In this document: positions 23,201-35,802 of the stretch, one piece after another
Layout: each line of letters opens with the position of its first letter
Numbering within the stretch: the first letter of the stretch is position 1
Assembly (NCBI GenBank): GCA_017590115.1
Contig: JAGGNK010006448.1
Span: 6,806,099 to 6,870,098 of the forward strand
Origin: Montifringilla adamsi
Taxonomy: Eukaryota; Chordata; Aves; Passeriformes; Passeridae
Reading direction: 5' to 3'
Length of the DNA: 64,000 nucleotides
Program-made: the position numbers and the translations under genes
The notes under the pieces: model-generated
The model's input: only the letters and a program-made list of their open reading frames with translations
Told to the model about the DNA's origin: nothing
Database searches by the model: none

Positions 23201-26200
23201 GAAGCTACTTTATATTCTCTTATTACAGACCATTCAACAGAGCATCTTGTCCTTTTGTTGAAAATATTAATTTCTTTATTGTGATAATAAATTAAAATGT
23301 ATTAAACGAGATGCATTCTCTTTTACTCTTCCAGAATTTACCTTCTAGAAAATTGCTGTAGGTTCAGGTGCTCTTCTTTGCTTATGCTAATAAACTGAAG
23401 AAAAGGAATAAAGGAGGAATTAACTGAAACTGAATGACAGGTTCCCTCTTTGGAGTTTTGTTTGTTGGTTTGTCTTGCTGGCTTCATTATCAGAGGATGT
23501 TGAATACAACTCAATGCACAAGTTGTTTATAAGCTATTTACAGAGAAATAGCTTGGTATCTTAAGGAGTTTATCATCCCCCCCCCAAAAAAAATGCAAAC
23601 AAAATTATACCAAATGAAATTGAAAGTGAATCTTACTAAAGTTTGCTCATCATTTTAATTTTATGGCACATTCACTGTTACTTAATTTTGCCATGTTAAT
23701 TTTGGCATATTAATTTGCATCAGTTTATGTGTATCTATATGTCCATATGTATATGGTTATGCAAATAGAAAGATTACTCCATGCCAAAACAATGTAAAGA
23801 GTTTTTCAAATACCCTGTAATGATGAGAAATAAAAAAAGACAGAATTGGAAGAATTTAGTTAAATAAGAGTGTACTATTACTAGCAGCCTAACAGAGAAT
23901 TGAAGGAAATAAATACAGATCATAATATAGAGGGCCTGGAGCAATAAACCCAGACAATTGATAAACTGAAAATGGAACAAATTTTGTTAATATACTATGG
24001 CACAAGAACAATACGTGAAAGGGGTTTTTGATTTATTTTATTCCCAATGTTAGTTTTAAATTAGAATCCTGTGGAATAACATGTAATAAAGCATGTGCGG
24101 GACAGAAAAAAATAAAACAAACAAAAATGCGGTAGATCTAAAATAAGTTGTGTAGTTTCAGATGAGGAATACAAATAACATGGACATTGTTCATTGTTCA
24201 GAAGTAATCTTAATCAGTAAATTTTGATTCAATCAGTTTAATGTATGGAAAAAACAGTATTAAAAAATTGTGTATCATTTAGATGTCTGTTCTCATTACA
24301 TTTGATGTATTAAGACACTATAATTCCAGATTCACTTCTAATTTCTTCCTTTTCCTTTTATTTAGAGGAGTAGGTTTTTTTTTCTCAGAGTCAAATAATG
24401 ACAAGTGTAATTCCAACAATTATAAGTGAAAAAATATTGCATTATCTGTTGTTGAAAATAGATGGAACAATTTAGAAAGGATAATTTAAGCAAAAAGATT
24501 GCAAATTTAAAAAAAAAAAAAAAGAAAAGACAAGGAAAGAAATAAAATAACCTTAATAACCTTTTTTTTTCCTCTTTAAATTGCTGGAATGTTCTTGCCA
24601 CATCTATCTTCTACACACCTAGTGGATTAAAGAAGTAAGAAATAAAGAAGTAATGAAGCAAAGAAGAGGAAGAACTAGCTCCAGAGAAACATCTCAATTA
24701 CTTTACTTTAATGGAAGATTAGATAGCTTGAAGATAGAAATGCATTGGGACATAATCTTGCAAATATTTTTTTACCAGAGCTGTAATTAATAGTGACATT
24801 ACAAAATTGCACAAAGTGTTGCAAATGGTAAAATAAAACATGGTTGGTTCTGCCCTGGAATACTGGAACATATTCCCTACTTCATTTCCTTTACCAATAT
24901 TTCTCTTCAGTTTATAAATTAAACTCTACTCAATTCAGTTAAACCTTATTAATTTGTTATTTACTGGTTCACTGCTTTTAATTCAAAACTTGTGTTTTGC
25001 TATCTGAGCACCAATCTCACTGTAGAAAATCAGTTAAGAAACATTCTGTTACAGCTGCTCTTGAGATCTTAAATAATAACTGGGAAACTTTTGTGAAGAA
25101 ATAATTGAAATGACATATTGCTCAAATCATGCCAACATTATAAACATCTATTTAGCATATCAGCCCTGTTTCTAAGCTTCAAAATATTTTTTTCTTCTTT
25201 CAAGGAGACCTCAATGACTTTTTCATAATGGAACAATAAGAACTAATACCCAGAAAAAGTAAGAAACTAAAAAATATCTCTCTATGCCTGCAGAGAGCAC
25301 AAACAGTATAACGATGAGATTTTTTTAAGCATCATTTCCACTTAATACAGTTGTGCCTGTTACTTGGCAAAAAACAGTGTTGGTCATTCAGACTTTTCAG
25401 TTTTTTCATGTGACAATGGAATGATAGTGAAAGAATAGCAAGTCGTGGTGTGTAGTCCAAGTTCAAAGTGTAAGAGGAAGCATGGTTCAATTTTGGGCTT
25501 GCCTGGTTGTAGAGGTTTACATTTTAAACTGTGTTTCAAAGAGTTTTTAAAGTGTTTCCAACTCCTCTGGTAAGATGACTCCTTAGACTTCCTGAGAAAC
25601 TTAACTGGTCTGTGGTTACTTGAGGTACTTTTGCTTTTCCCCAGTTGATTATAGGTAATGTTTTCAGTCATTTAATTTATAAATCATTTTTGAATTCATA
25701 GAAATAACTTCTTGAAATATATTTTTAAGTAGAAGCTAGTTCTGTTAACTTAATGGCTATAGCTCTTTTTAAGTATCAGAAACTTGCTGATGCTTAAAAT
25801 GCATGGTAGATATTTAAGATGTGCACGTACCTTACAAAGTTGCAATATAAAAAAAAAACTCAAGCTTTTTTTTTTTTCAAACATCATGTCAAATTACAGG
25901 TGAAACTTCATTTCATTCTGTGTTCACACTGACAAAGAGTACAGTAACTCATTTCAATAAGAGCCCTTCAGTTTTCCTTCTGAAACCACATGCAGTGCTA
26001 CATACTGTATCTAATTCTCTACAGTTTCATTTCTTTATTTTTAATTATATTATTAAGGAGTAATGCATACTTCCTCTCTTTTGAGTCTCACAATTTGGTA
26101 AGCTTGATAGCACTCCACTGAGCACACCATTGCATTTAACGCAATGTCTCTTGCCAAAGTAAAGATAACATCCTTTTAGAGTCTGAGTCTAATCTTTGTG

Positions 26201-26227
26201 TTCGGCCAGGGTCATCCTAAAACACAT
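20246..26227. other. Six-kb non-coding stretch
   Basis: AT-rich sequence with A and T runs (for example 24508-24522). All open frames are under 100 codons and match no family I know. I see no CR1, LTR, tRNA or other RNA gene. Confidence 0.5.
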
Positions 26228-26352
26228 TGCACAGGATTGTGTCCAGGTATTTCTTGAATATCTCCAGTGAGGGAGACTGCCCAGCTCTGGGCAATTTATT
26301 CCAGTGTGTGGTCACCCACAGAGTAAAGAAATTCTTTCTCAGTTCTTTATTG
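26228..26352 (-). mobile_element. CR1-Y-like fragment, minus strand
   Basis: Reversed CR1 blocks occur in order: 'CACAGGATTGTGTCCAGG', 'TTCTTGAATATCTCCAGTG', 'GGGAGACTGCCCAGCTCTGG', 'TTCCAGTGTGTGGTCACCC' and 'AGTAAAGAAATTCTTTCTCA'. Similarity then stops. The two ends are truncated. The 98-codon minus frame here (26217-26513) covers the same sequence and is not a gene. Confidence 0.78.
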
Positions 26353-26631
26353 CTGCAAAATTGGAGAGCCGTGCTATGAATCCAGCAGCAAGTAGCAATC
26401 AGGCAGATTTTTTTCAGCATGTGATAGCTTGAAAGATGGGTGAAATGCAACTTTTGCAACACTGAGTAAGAGATACTTTCCAGGACAGTAAGAACGATAA
26501 AGACTAGCCTCAATCCCTGTGCATGTCTCTAGTAGAAAAGCCAAGAGAGCAAGGTGAAAACTCAGCTAAGTTACAAACACAACCACAGTCTTGCCATAAT
26601 TCAGCCAGAGTTTGTCAGGATGTTTGTTCCC

Positions 26632-26677
26632 ATATATATATATATATAAATATAAATTTATATATATATATAAAAAT
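26632..26677. repeat. (TA)n microsatellite with an interruption
   Basis: Two blocks of alternating A and T separated by a short ATAAATTTATA. The whole can fold back on itself. It lies between two CR1 pieces. Confidence 0.9.
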
Positions 26678-26804
26678 ACAAGTGAGGAAAGATAAGAGTC
26701 TTGGCATTGACTGTGCTGTATAATTTACCTCAGGATCAGTAGGTGGCTGGTTCATTTTAGTTACTAATATAGACACAGTTTATAACAAGCAACTACTGGA
26801 GAAG

Positions 26805-27213
26805 GTTCTGTAGAGGATTATAAACATTATTAGGGGACAGAAGCCTTCTTGCAGTGAAAGGCTGAGGAAGCTGGCCTTTTAGACTAAAAAAGAGACAGTT
26901 AAGATGGGATTTAATCAATGTCTACAAATATTTTTAGGGTGTATGTCAAGAGGACCAGGACAGGCTCCTTTCAGTTACAAGACAATGGGCAATAGGCACA
27001 AGTTGAAACAGAGGAAGTTCCCTGTGAATAAAAGGAAAAACTGTACTGTGAGGGTGACAGAGCAGTGGAACAGGCTGCCCAGAGAGGTTGTGTAGTCTCC
27101 TTCTCTGGAAATAGTCAAAACCCTCCTAGACGCAATCCTGTACAAGTAAGCTCTAGTGGGGGGTTGGCCCAGATGAGTTCAGGAGGTTCCTTCCAGCCCT
27201 CCGCATTCTGAGA
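26805..27213 (+). mobile_element. CR1-Y-like 3' part, plus strand
   Basis: Forward CR1 sequence: 'GAAAGGCTGAGGAAGCTGG', 'TCAATGTCTACAAATATTT', 'AGAGGACCAGGACAGGCTCC', 'ACAATGGGCAATAGGCACAA', 'AGTGGAACAGGCTGCCCAG', 'GAGGTTGTGTAGTCTCC' and 'AGGAGGTTCCTTCCAGCCC', ending near CGCATTCTGAGAC. The end of the reverse-transcriptase frame and the 3' UTR are present. The family differs in its tail from the copies ending in ATTCTATG octamers. Its closest neighbour, 26228-26352, points the other way, so these are separate insertions. Confidence 0.88.
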
Positions 27214-27884
27214 CTAAAACAGAATGAAAGCTCTGGGAAAAAGAGCTGTTAGAGCTTCTGTGAGGTTGGGAGGAGTACTTCTGTGAGATTTCCTGGATCA
27301 GAGAGGAACTGGAGAAGTTGTAAACTTAAATCTTGGAACAAAAGTGACACAAAAGCCCCTGGAGAAAAAGATGTGGAGCTAAGAAAGGAAAGAAGATTTA
27401 TTTATAAAGATAGGATTAATTAGATTCCCAAGAATAAAATGTTTCTTTTAGTCTTCTGTACCCTGAATACTGAAAGTTGTAAAGGACAGCCAGAACCTTT
27501 TGCATGCAAAGAAGTTTGTCCTAACTGATTTAATTTCACATCAAGGTTGGTTCCAAAGTTTTAAAAAAATGAAACTTCTCATATACCCCAGAAGTTCTTA
27601 AATTATCCCTTAAACACAAAAGGCTTTACATAAGGTTTCATACTGGTCAATAATTTCACTTTTCTAATTGTAAGATTAGATTTATTATCCGTGATATAAT
27701 ATTTATTTTACTTCTGAGGAGGCATAATGTTTTGAGAAATAATTTGGTTTGGTGAAATATTTGTGAATTTAGTTTGGTGGTATATTGTGGAAAGGATAGT
27801 ATTAACTCTTATAGAAAAAGGAACTGTCATATTCACCTTAAATAATGATTTTTCTTGAAGAAGACAATACTATACCTGATATAG
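27214..27884. other. Non-coding spacer between CR1 pieces
   Basis: AT-rich sequence with no open frame over 60 codons and no recognised repeat. Confidence 0.5.
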
Positions 27885-27978
27885 GGAAAGGTATCCCTGG
27901 CTGTGGCAGAGGAGTTGGAACTGTGTGATGTTTATAGTCTTTTCCAACTCAAATCATTCTAAGATTCTATGGTTCTAT
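27885..27978 (+). mobile_element. CR1 LINE 3' tail, plus strand
   Basis: About 90 bases: a 'GGCAGAGGAGTTGGAACTG' block, 'TTTTCCAACTCAAATCATTC' and then the octamer tail ATTCTATGGTTCTATAAT. The tail is the clear CR1 mark. Nearly all of the 5' part was lost at insertion or later. Confidence 0.88.
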
Positions 27979-30900
27979 AATGTTTTTAACCCAAGAAATG
28001 AATAAAACTAACAAGACTAGGTAACAATTTTCTGCAGTGAATCAACTCATAATTGTCCCTCTCAGACTCTTAAGAATAAGAATTCACAAGTGGATGTCCT
28101 GCTTTGTTTACATCTCTTTAAAAAATCAGTACAGTCTAAATTATTTTGAACAGTTCAATATCTGTTTTATCCAAAGAGGACATAGATAATCATTGAGAAA
28201 ATACAGCTTGCAACAAAAAAGTTCAAGACTTATAAACTTCATTTGTCCTACTTAGTAACTCATCGTCTTTGGCTGTGAGACTCCACTGTATCATGCTGCA
28301 CTCTCCTTTAGAAGTTCTCAGGGTGATTCACATCCATTTCTTTTTCATATCAGGCATATATTGTGGGGTTTTGTAGTGCTCTGCAGGGTAATTGTTTGTT
28401 TTCACTGCAGACTTTTCCTGTGCAATAGATGGTATAGGACCCATTTGTTTTTGTGTTGTTTGCTACATGTGTAATGACTGTCACCTTTTTGTGTTTTTTA
28501 AATAAGTTTGTGAACCAGAAGCAAAAACCATCTGCTTATCTTGCCTTTGAGTCGTGACTAAGTAAGGCAAAATAAATTGCCTTATTGTTGTTCTCTTTTT
28601 CTGGAGTAATTAGGGAAACTCTGTTGCTAGCACATCCTGGAGTGCTAAGTGGGGCAGGTACACAACAAGGCATAAAAAGTAGGGAGCCTGAAATGTAGAT
28701 AAAGACAGAAAGAAAAACTCCTTTTTAATGAAAAATTTGTAACAAGTCTTGAACAAGGGTTGAAAGTTTCCAAAAGGACACCATATTGTGTTATAATCAA
28801 TAAATTAATTGATAATGGATGAACCACTACTTGTGCAATAAAAGGTTTGCTTTTGAATTTCTCTGACTCAAGTGATTTGTTTCCTTATTTCAGAAAAATC
28901 ATATTTCATTTTGTATTCTGATAGAAAAGTGGAAAGGTATTCTGCAGTTTTAATCAATGTTGTTTCAATTAATTTTTTACCAACCTTGTTCTAGTCCTAT
29001 ACAAACACCATGTTCCATCAGGAAGAACAGATCAGGAAGAAAGTGATCCTGCTAAACTGGAAGACTTGTTTTTTTTTTCTTTTTGGGCACATCTCTGCAT
29101 AAACCACCATTTGGCCCATCAAGGGTTCTTTGCTTTTGCTCAGTGTCTACCTGTTGTTCTTCATTTTTACGTTTTTCACCTGCTAACACCTTCCCCTTCA
29201 CCCTTTTTCCCAAGTGCTGACTCTCATAACAATTTGTGTTCTCTCCAGGTTCCTGTAGAGATGGTTTACACTAATTTATAAGGGGAAAACCTACAGGAAG
29301 AGTAGGCAGTAGACAACAGGTCAACTCACCCATTTCCTGCTCTGCAGGGAAGAGCTGCTGGCTTCAGCAGTAGCAAATGCAGACATTCATTCTCTTAGAA
29401 CCATTCCTGAGTCCTTTCTCACCAAAGGAAAAAGCAGTGACCACCACAGCAGGGACTGACACCTCCATGACTCCACAACTAACCATCACTGCTGTGCCTA
29501 CTTCATGGGACCATTCCAACTACTCTTTCTGAAGGTTTTACAGAACAGAGGATGGAATGGGCAGCACTGCTTATATCAGTCATAACACCAGCTGCAGATG
29601 TGCCCTATAAATAAACCTAAGGAGAAAAAAGTAAGGATGAATTCTTACTACTTATTTTCCAGTGTTTTACCATTGTGAGACTCAAGAAGACTGAAAAAGG
29701 AATGAATTGGGATTCAGTCTGACAATCCCTAGATAGCTGCTGTGACATGTATTGTTATTTCTAAAAATATTTCATCTAGGTATTTTTTTAATAAGTAAGT
29801 TTTTCATGAAAACAGGACTTGGTTGTTAATTTTCTGTTTCTTTTCTGTTCTTATGAGGTAGCATGTTTTAACAATAAAGCATAAATGGCTTTTAGAAATA
29901 TTAATTCTCCTTTTACTAGTAAGCATCTTGTAACTTTAAGGTTACTTTACTCTGTTTCTTTATTAAATAGGGTAGTATTTGATAATTTTCTCACTAATAA
30001 GAATAAAATATTGAATAGAGGCCTGACTTTAATATGGAATTTATATTCTTAAAAATGCTCTAAGTTTAAAGCACTGAAACAAACTTTTAGCCTTTTACTA
30101 CTGTTTTTGACTTATAAAAAAATTGAAACACTGAAATGATTATGCAGTAATTCAAGACATCTAGTGGAAGGATAAACAGTTTAGATTTAGCTAAATTAAA
30201 GGCATTCTCGTTGTCAGTATGACTTGCTATCCCACCATTATAAACCAAATCCAGATGATTCTTATCTCTTTTCTACCACAAATATTTTTTTTTTCTATGA
30301 GAATGCATAGCACAAAATTGTCTGGGAATGTTTGAATTATCATAAATATAAAGCTATTTTTATAGAAAGGATACTTTAGTTTGAATGTATATTTGGATAG
30401 AAGACAAGAATCTTTAAATGAGCTGTGGATTTTTTTTTTTAAAGATAATGCTGATACTTTCCTCCTCTACTTTGAATAACAAACTTTAGCCGAGACAATT
30501 TTACACAATGTTCAATAAGATGAAGAGAATGCTACAGATTATACTTCCATAGGAAATAAAATTCTAGACTTGAATCAATATTAATACAAACCTCAGATTT
30601 TCACATTATGGCCTGCAGAGTAGCTGTTACAAAACCTTGGGCTTCAGTTTGAAAACACTTAAGCAATCCATAATTTAATGCATTTGGACCAAAACACAAT
30701 GAAGTTACAAAGTATGAACCACATTTTGAGGCTTGCTGAAGTCAATGGAAAGCAAGGCCAAATTTCAGTTGGCCTTGGATCAGGCCATGCATGAAAATAT
30801 GAATGAAATGAATATGTAGTATATATATTTGAATTTGGGGTTTCTTTAGGCCTTCTATGTGTAGTTCACAGAAGTTTTTTGTGTGATTTTTTTTATCTTC

Positions 30901-33900
30901 AGTCTTATAAATAATTCTCTCACAAAATTTAATGAACACTTTTCACAGATTATTTAGGTAAATATTTCATTTTACTATATACAATGAAAAATATTTAAAA
31001 ATCACAAGGAAAAAAATAAATCTTTTGCCATTGACAGGAGGGTTTTTTCATGTTTTTAATTATATTTAATATGCTGTTTCCTGGTATATCTCTTTGTTTC
31101 TGTCAAATTACAGCATGGATCACCAGTGTGTTCATTTGTTGGAATTTTTGCAAACCCGTACAATGGGAAAATAACCTGAAATAAAAATCTGAATTTAAAT
31201 CTGCAATCCTGTCATAGATTCTTAGTGATGCCACCCAAAGTGATGACATCCACTACACACCTGATAGAGTGTCCTGTACAATTACAGTCTTGTTAACTGT
31301 AGTAAATCTACTGATAAAGAACAGAGATCAAACTAGAAGAAAGAGTTCTGGAGGTCTCGCATCTTAAAGATTAAGGCTGGCTCAGGGGTAATGAAACAGA
31401 TCTCAAGATTACATTTCTCTTTCTGACTGAAAGTATAAAGACAATCTTTTGCCTTCCTCGGTTTTCCATGCACTGTGAGGAATTTGGGAAAAGAGCCAAG
31501 AGGATGTAGGTGACATGATGCTAAGTTTTGCGATGACAAACCTTTAGGAGCCTGGGTTCCAGACCCCTGGGCCATGCACCTGCTCTTCTTGCACATGTAG
31601 ATCTCAAACAAATCGTATGCACAGTATGAGAAGTTACTCGGTGTTAACTACACGGTAAGTTTGAGGAGAAAAATGAAAGAAGAGCATATTCTGCACCTAT
31701 TACATCTACTTACGAACACCATTTGTGCATTTTACACCTGTCCTGAAGACATTCTCTGATATCCTTTCTGTCACAAAGAAAGACAAAAATGTGTTTCCAT
31801 CTGGGTTATTCTGCATCCTTATTAAAGAGTAATTAAGAGATAAAGCATGTGCCTAAATTAATTTTCCTCTCAGCACAGACACCTGCCCAGAATAAAATAA
31901 AAATTAAACAGCTATAGGCAGTCATAGCAGTTTCTGTTCTTATTTTGCAGCTGTGTATTTCTCCTTTATTTTTTTGTCCATTGAAAATGTGAGGTTTGAC
32001 TAGATCAACAACTGATAGTGTGACTCTAGAGGCAAAATTTGTTTGAACTTGTTAGGAACTGTAGTTTGCATGCACTGAATAAAATTTCTGTGAATTAGTA
32101 TGAAATATGTATTGAATAAAGCATACAAATAATTCTTAGAAAGGCAAATAAAACCTATTACATTCTGTCCTTTATTTCCTAAGTAAGAAATATGAATTTT
32201 ACACATGAACAGACTTAATACCTACTTGTGTAGCCCTGTAGCTGAACAAAAATGGTACTGCCACTGCTATTGTAAAGAAGGCTTTGTCCAAAATCTCCAA
32301 GGCCTCAGAACAGAGGTTTTCTGATTTTGCAGAACTCCTGTATCTACACTTGTCTTGACTTCTCTGGAGCTTTATTTGTCTGACTTAGATGCAACAGCAG
32401 CAGTTCTCAAATATCCAAGTAATTATTAGTTAATATTTTTTGTATTTATCTTACTTCTGTATGACATTATGATAACACACCTATTATTCAATAATTTTGA
32501 TAGAGGTCTGTAACTAGTAAATGCCAAACCCAAATGGGTACGTGTAGAATAAACTGTAAGCCTAGGAAAAAAATCTCAGTATAGAGAGCTGTATAGACAG
32601 TATAGACAGCATTATAAGAAAGACCTTGAAAGTGTGTAGATGTAGATGTGATGATGACAGACACTGCATGTCTGTGAGCACCTCACCAATGATCAATTAT
32701 TAGTAATTAAAAGGGTAAAACAAGGGGCAAAAGGCAAACTGTTTTTAGGGGTTATAAATATGGATGTTATATGGAAATGAAGACTAGTAAGGAATGAAAA
32801 AAGCTAAAAATAGTTCAGAAAATACATAAAATTAGACCTTAGAAACAGGAGGAATGAATTTAAACTTATTGTTTCCTCTCTGGTGGAGCTGGGGTGCTGA
32901 TGACGCTTTCAAACTCACACTCCACACTTGCTCCTTAGTCAATATTTACTTGACCCTAAGACCCAAAAGGTCAAAAAATACATGAGCTTACACTGAAGAA
33001 AAGGTGAGGATGTTAGGAGAGGTTATGTGTGCATGAGTCTGCATTTGACTTTATAACTCAAAACTTATAATTGAAGGTTTTTTCTAGATAATTTAGACTC
33101 TAAGGGTTAGTACTATTAGGACTGGACTAATACCTGTTCAGCTAGACAAATATAACTTGAGGCTTAAATTGTTTCTTATATGACCATGTCTGCATTGGGC
33201 TGCTCTTGAGCAACAGCTTTAAGGCCATCCCACATAACTTTCCTATTTAATAATATTTAATTAAATTCTTATTTATTATTTTCTCCTATTCAAACACTAC
33301 ATCCAGAAAGACATCTAACAAGTAGTTCACTTCAAAATCAATTTGGGAAATCAAAAGGTCAAAGCAAAAGAAGTACAAAACAGAGGCAACCTCACTCCTA
33401 GTTGAAATAATTGAAGTCATTACAGTGTTTTTAGTGGCTGAATCTGGGAACTGAAGGATTTTCCCACTTTACCCAAAATCATTTCATCTAATAGAAGAGT
33501 TAACTCTATCAGTCTAGAAAAGCTTCTCTCCTTAACAATATTTTTGAGAAGAAATAACCTAACAAAAAGAGATTTTGTAAGATTTAATCTAGCTAAGTAT
33601 GATTTCACATTTACCTGCTCTGCTGTCTTCTGCCATTTGTATCCAGCTAGTAAATACTGAATTCATCAGCTATATGAGAAACCTATGCTGTGCTTCAATT
33701 TTTTTCTTGGATCTGACTCTAGTTCTCTCTGCCTAATGTAAAAGCACAGTTCCATTTGTCAAAAACAGATGTGAAAGTAATTTTAGAGTGACAGCAAAAG
33801 GAGGGGAATTAATGAGTATATCATTATAGGGAACATATGTGAAACAGTCACAAAGTCATTTGACATTCATAATTTTGTGACTTGAACCAGACTAATTCTT

Positions 33901-35717
33901 CAAGAAGTTTCTACAATAATTTCTTTTTGTGCAGTACTTTTTGTGGTAATTTTTTAGTTGGATTTTTTTTTAATCATTATATAAACAATTTGCACTTTCT
34001 TGGTGGAAGATCCACAGTCATTTGTAAGTCTGATATTTAATTATGATCACTCAAGGGACATTTGACAGTGCTGATAATAGAACAGTTGCACCCAAAATAT
34101 TTCACTGAGGATTATTGGTGAAGCATGGAACTGACCCTCTTCTTTCTTATCAAATGGAATACTATTTTGAGAGTCTAGAAGGCAGAACTCATTATAATAT
34201 TGTGACAAAATAAATAAAAAAAAATACAATTATATCAATCTCTCACCTTGACCAAAGCTCAATTTTTCACTGTTAAAGGATTAACTTCATTTGTTTCTTC
34301 TTTTATTGACCTTTTTCCACTTACCTAGATTTTTAACTTAGAAAACAAACTACATAAGAAATTATAGAAATGAGCAAGAATATAGTTTTCCAGGTGCTGG
34401 AATTGAGTTCTATTTTCTCCTATGAAAATGAATGTATTCTGGATGAATGCTTCCCTGTAAAACTGTAGAACCTATTCATAAAAAGCAGTTGAAATGTGAT
34501 GAAACTTGTGATGAGGCCAGAAGTAGAAGAGAATTTAGGATGTAAAGACAGATGGTGCATGGCCAAAGTTACCTGGTAATTGTTAGTCTAAGATCTCCTG
34601 AAGCCTTTTTAAGCCTCAGTAAAACATTCCAATCTAAATTAACAACAAAATTAATCTAGCAGATGCCATTTGACATATTTTTTACACATAGGAATTTCTC
34701 AGAGAGCAAACAGTGAAGTGAAAAAAAACCCAAGAAAATATGATAACTGCATTATGTTCTACCAGCAATGCTGAGGAAAGGAGTGTTTCTAGTCTTATAC
34801 AAATGACCCAAACTTTGCACTGGATTTCCAGAGAGAAAATAGTTGTCCTAATGACACCCTTGTGACTAAGACCTTATGACTTGTGAAAAGAGATAAAGAG
34901 GTTCATAACTGAAGTAATGCTGTTAGCACTAGTACAGTACTAACACCTTGAGAGCAACAGATTTCCATTTTCTGTGAAGAGGAACAGAGAAGAAAATAAA
35001 CCCAAATAATTTCTTATGTCAGAATAAATATATTTTATCAGATAATAGTATGCTATCTTGAAAAATTTCAATTAAGCTTGATTATCATAAGCATGGGTCT
35101 GTCGTTGCCGTGACATGAAATGTCAAGTTTATAATCCTGATCTGTTACTGGATTGTTTTTATTTAGTCAGAACACTGAAGTATAAAATTACCTTATTCAT
35201 AACTCTGAGATGCAAGAATTAAAGTGACTGTAGTATAAGTCTTTTGGAAGACAGGAAATTACATATTCTGTTGTCACATTGATTTAAATAACTTCATGTA
35301 AGAAGGAGCAAAATAAGGGCAGAAAAAGGAATAGAATCTAGAAAATTCTGAGCTAGTTTGGTTTCTGCCTTTATATAAATTTCTCCTTCAAACTTTTTAA
35401 CTACATCAGCTAAAAAAACCACAACAATTGGACTTAAAGTAGACATAGAAAAAATTTGTGCTTTTTATTTGTCCCCATAACTGCCAAGTATTAATATACA
35501 AATTTACTACTAAGTATTGGAGGAAAAACTTCACGTTCTTTAAGGATGTGTCAGAAAGATAGAAACTTGTGACTCCTAATATAATTTGTCAGTGTGCCTG
35601 GATTTTTTTTTTCAAATGGAAATATAAAGGAAGTTTCATGATCACCTGAAAAAATATTTCTGCAAAAAGGAAAAGGTCAAAATCGGGCATCATGAAGACT
35701 ACATGAGGGAGCAGATA
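27979..35717. other. Long non-coding stretch
   Basis: About 7.7 kb of AT-rich DNA. The longest frames (31333-31611 minus, 92 codons; 29066-29281 plus, 71 codons) match no family I know. A moderately GC-richer patch spans about 29060-29620 and ends in CCCTATAAATAAACC. It could be an old LTR or retroposed piece, but I found no ends or target duplication. I see nothing else definable. Confidence 0.45.
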
Positions 35718-35802
35718 GGTATTTTATTTCCATTGTGTAAATGGTATTTTATTTATTGTAATGATATTTTATTTACTTTATAGGTATTTTATTTACATTA
35801 TG
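35718..35802. repeat. 20-bp minisatellite, four units
   Basis: Units at 35718, 35743, 35763 and 35783 each begin G(G/A)TATTTTATTT. The last three are exactly 20 bases long. The first is 25 bases and carries an insertion after the common word. The array ends at TGGGTCAGC. Confidence 0.88.

Noticed and set aside
29060..29620. GC-richer patch ending in CCCTATAAATAAACC, considered as an LTR or processed pseudogene
   Set aside because: No open frame with a recognised product, no definable ends and no flanking duplication.
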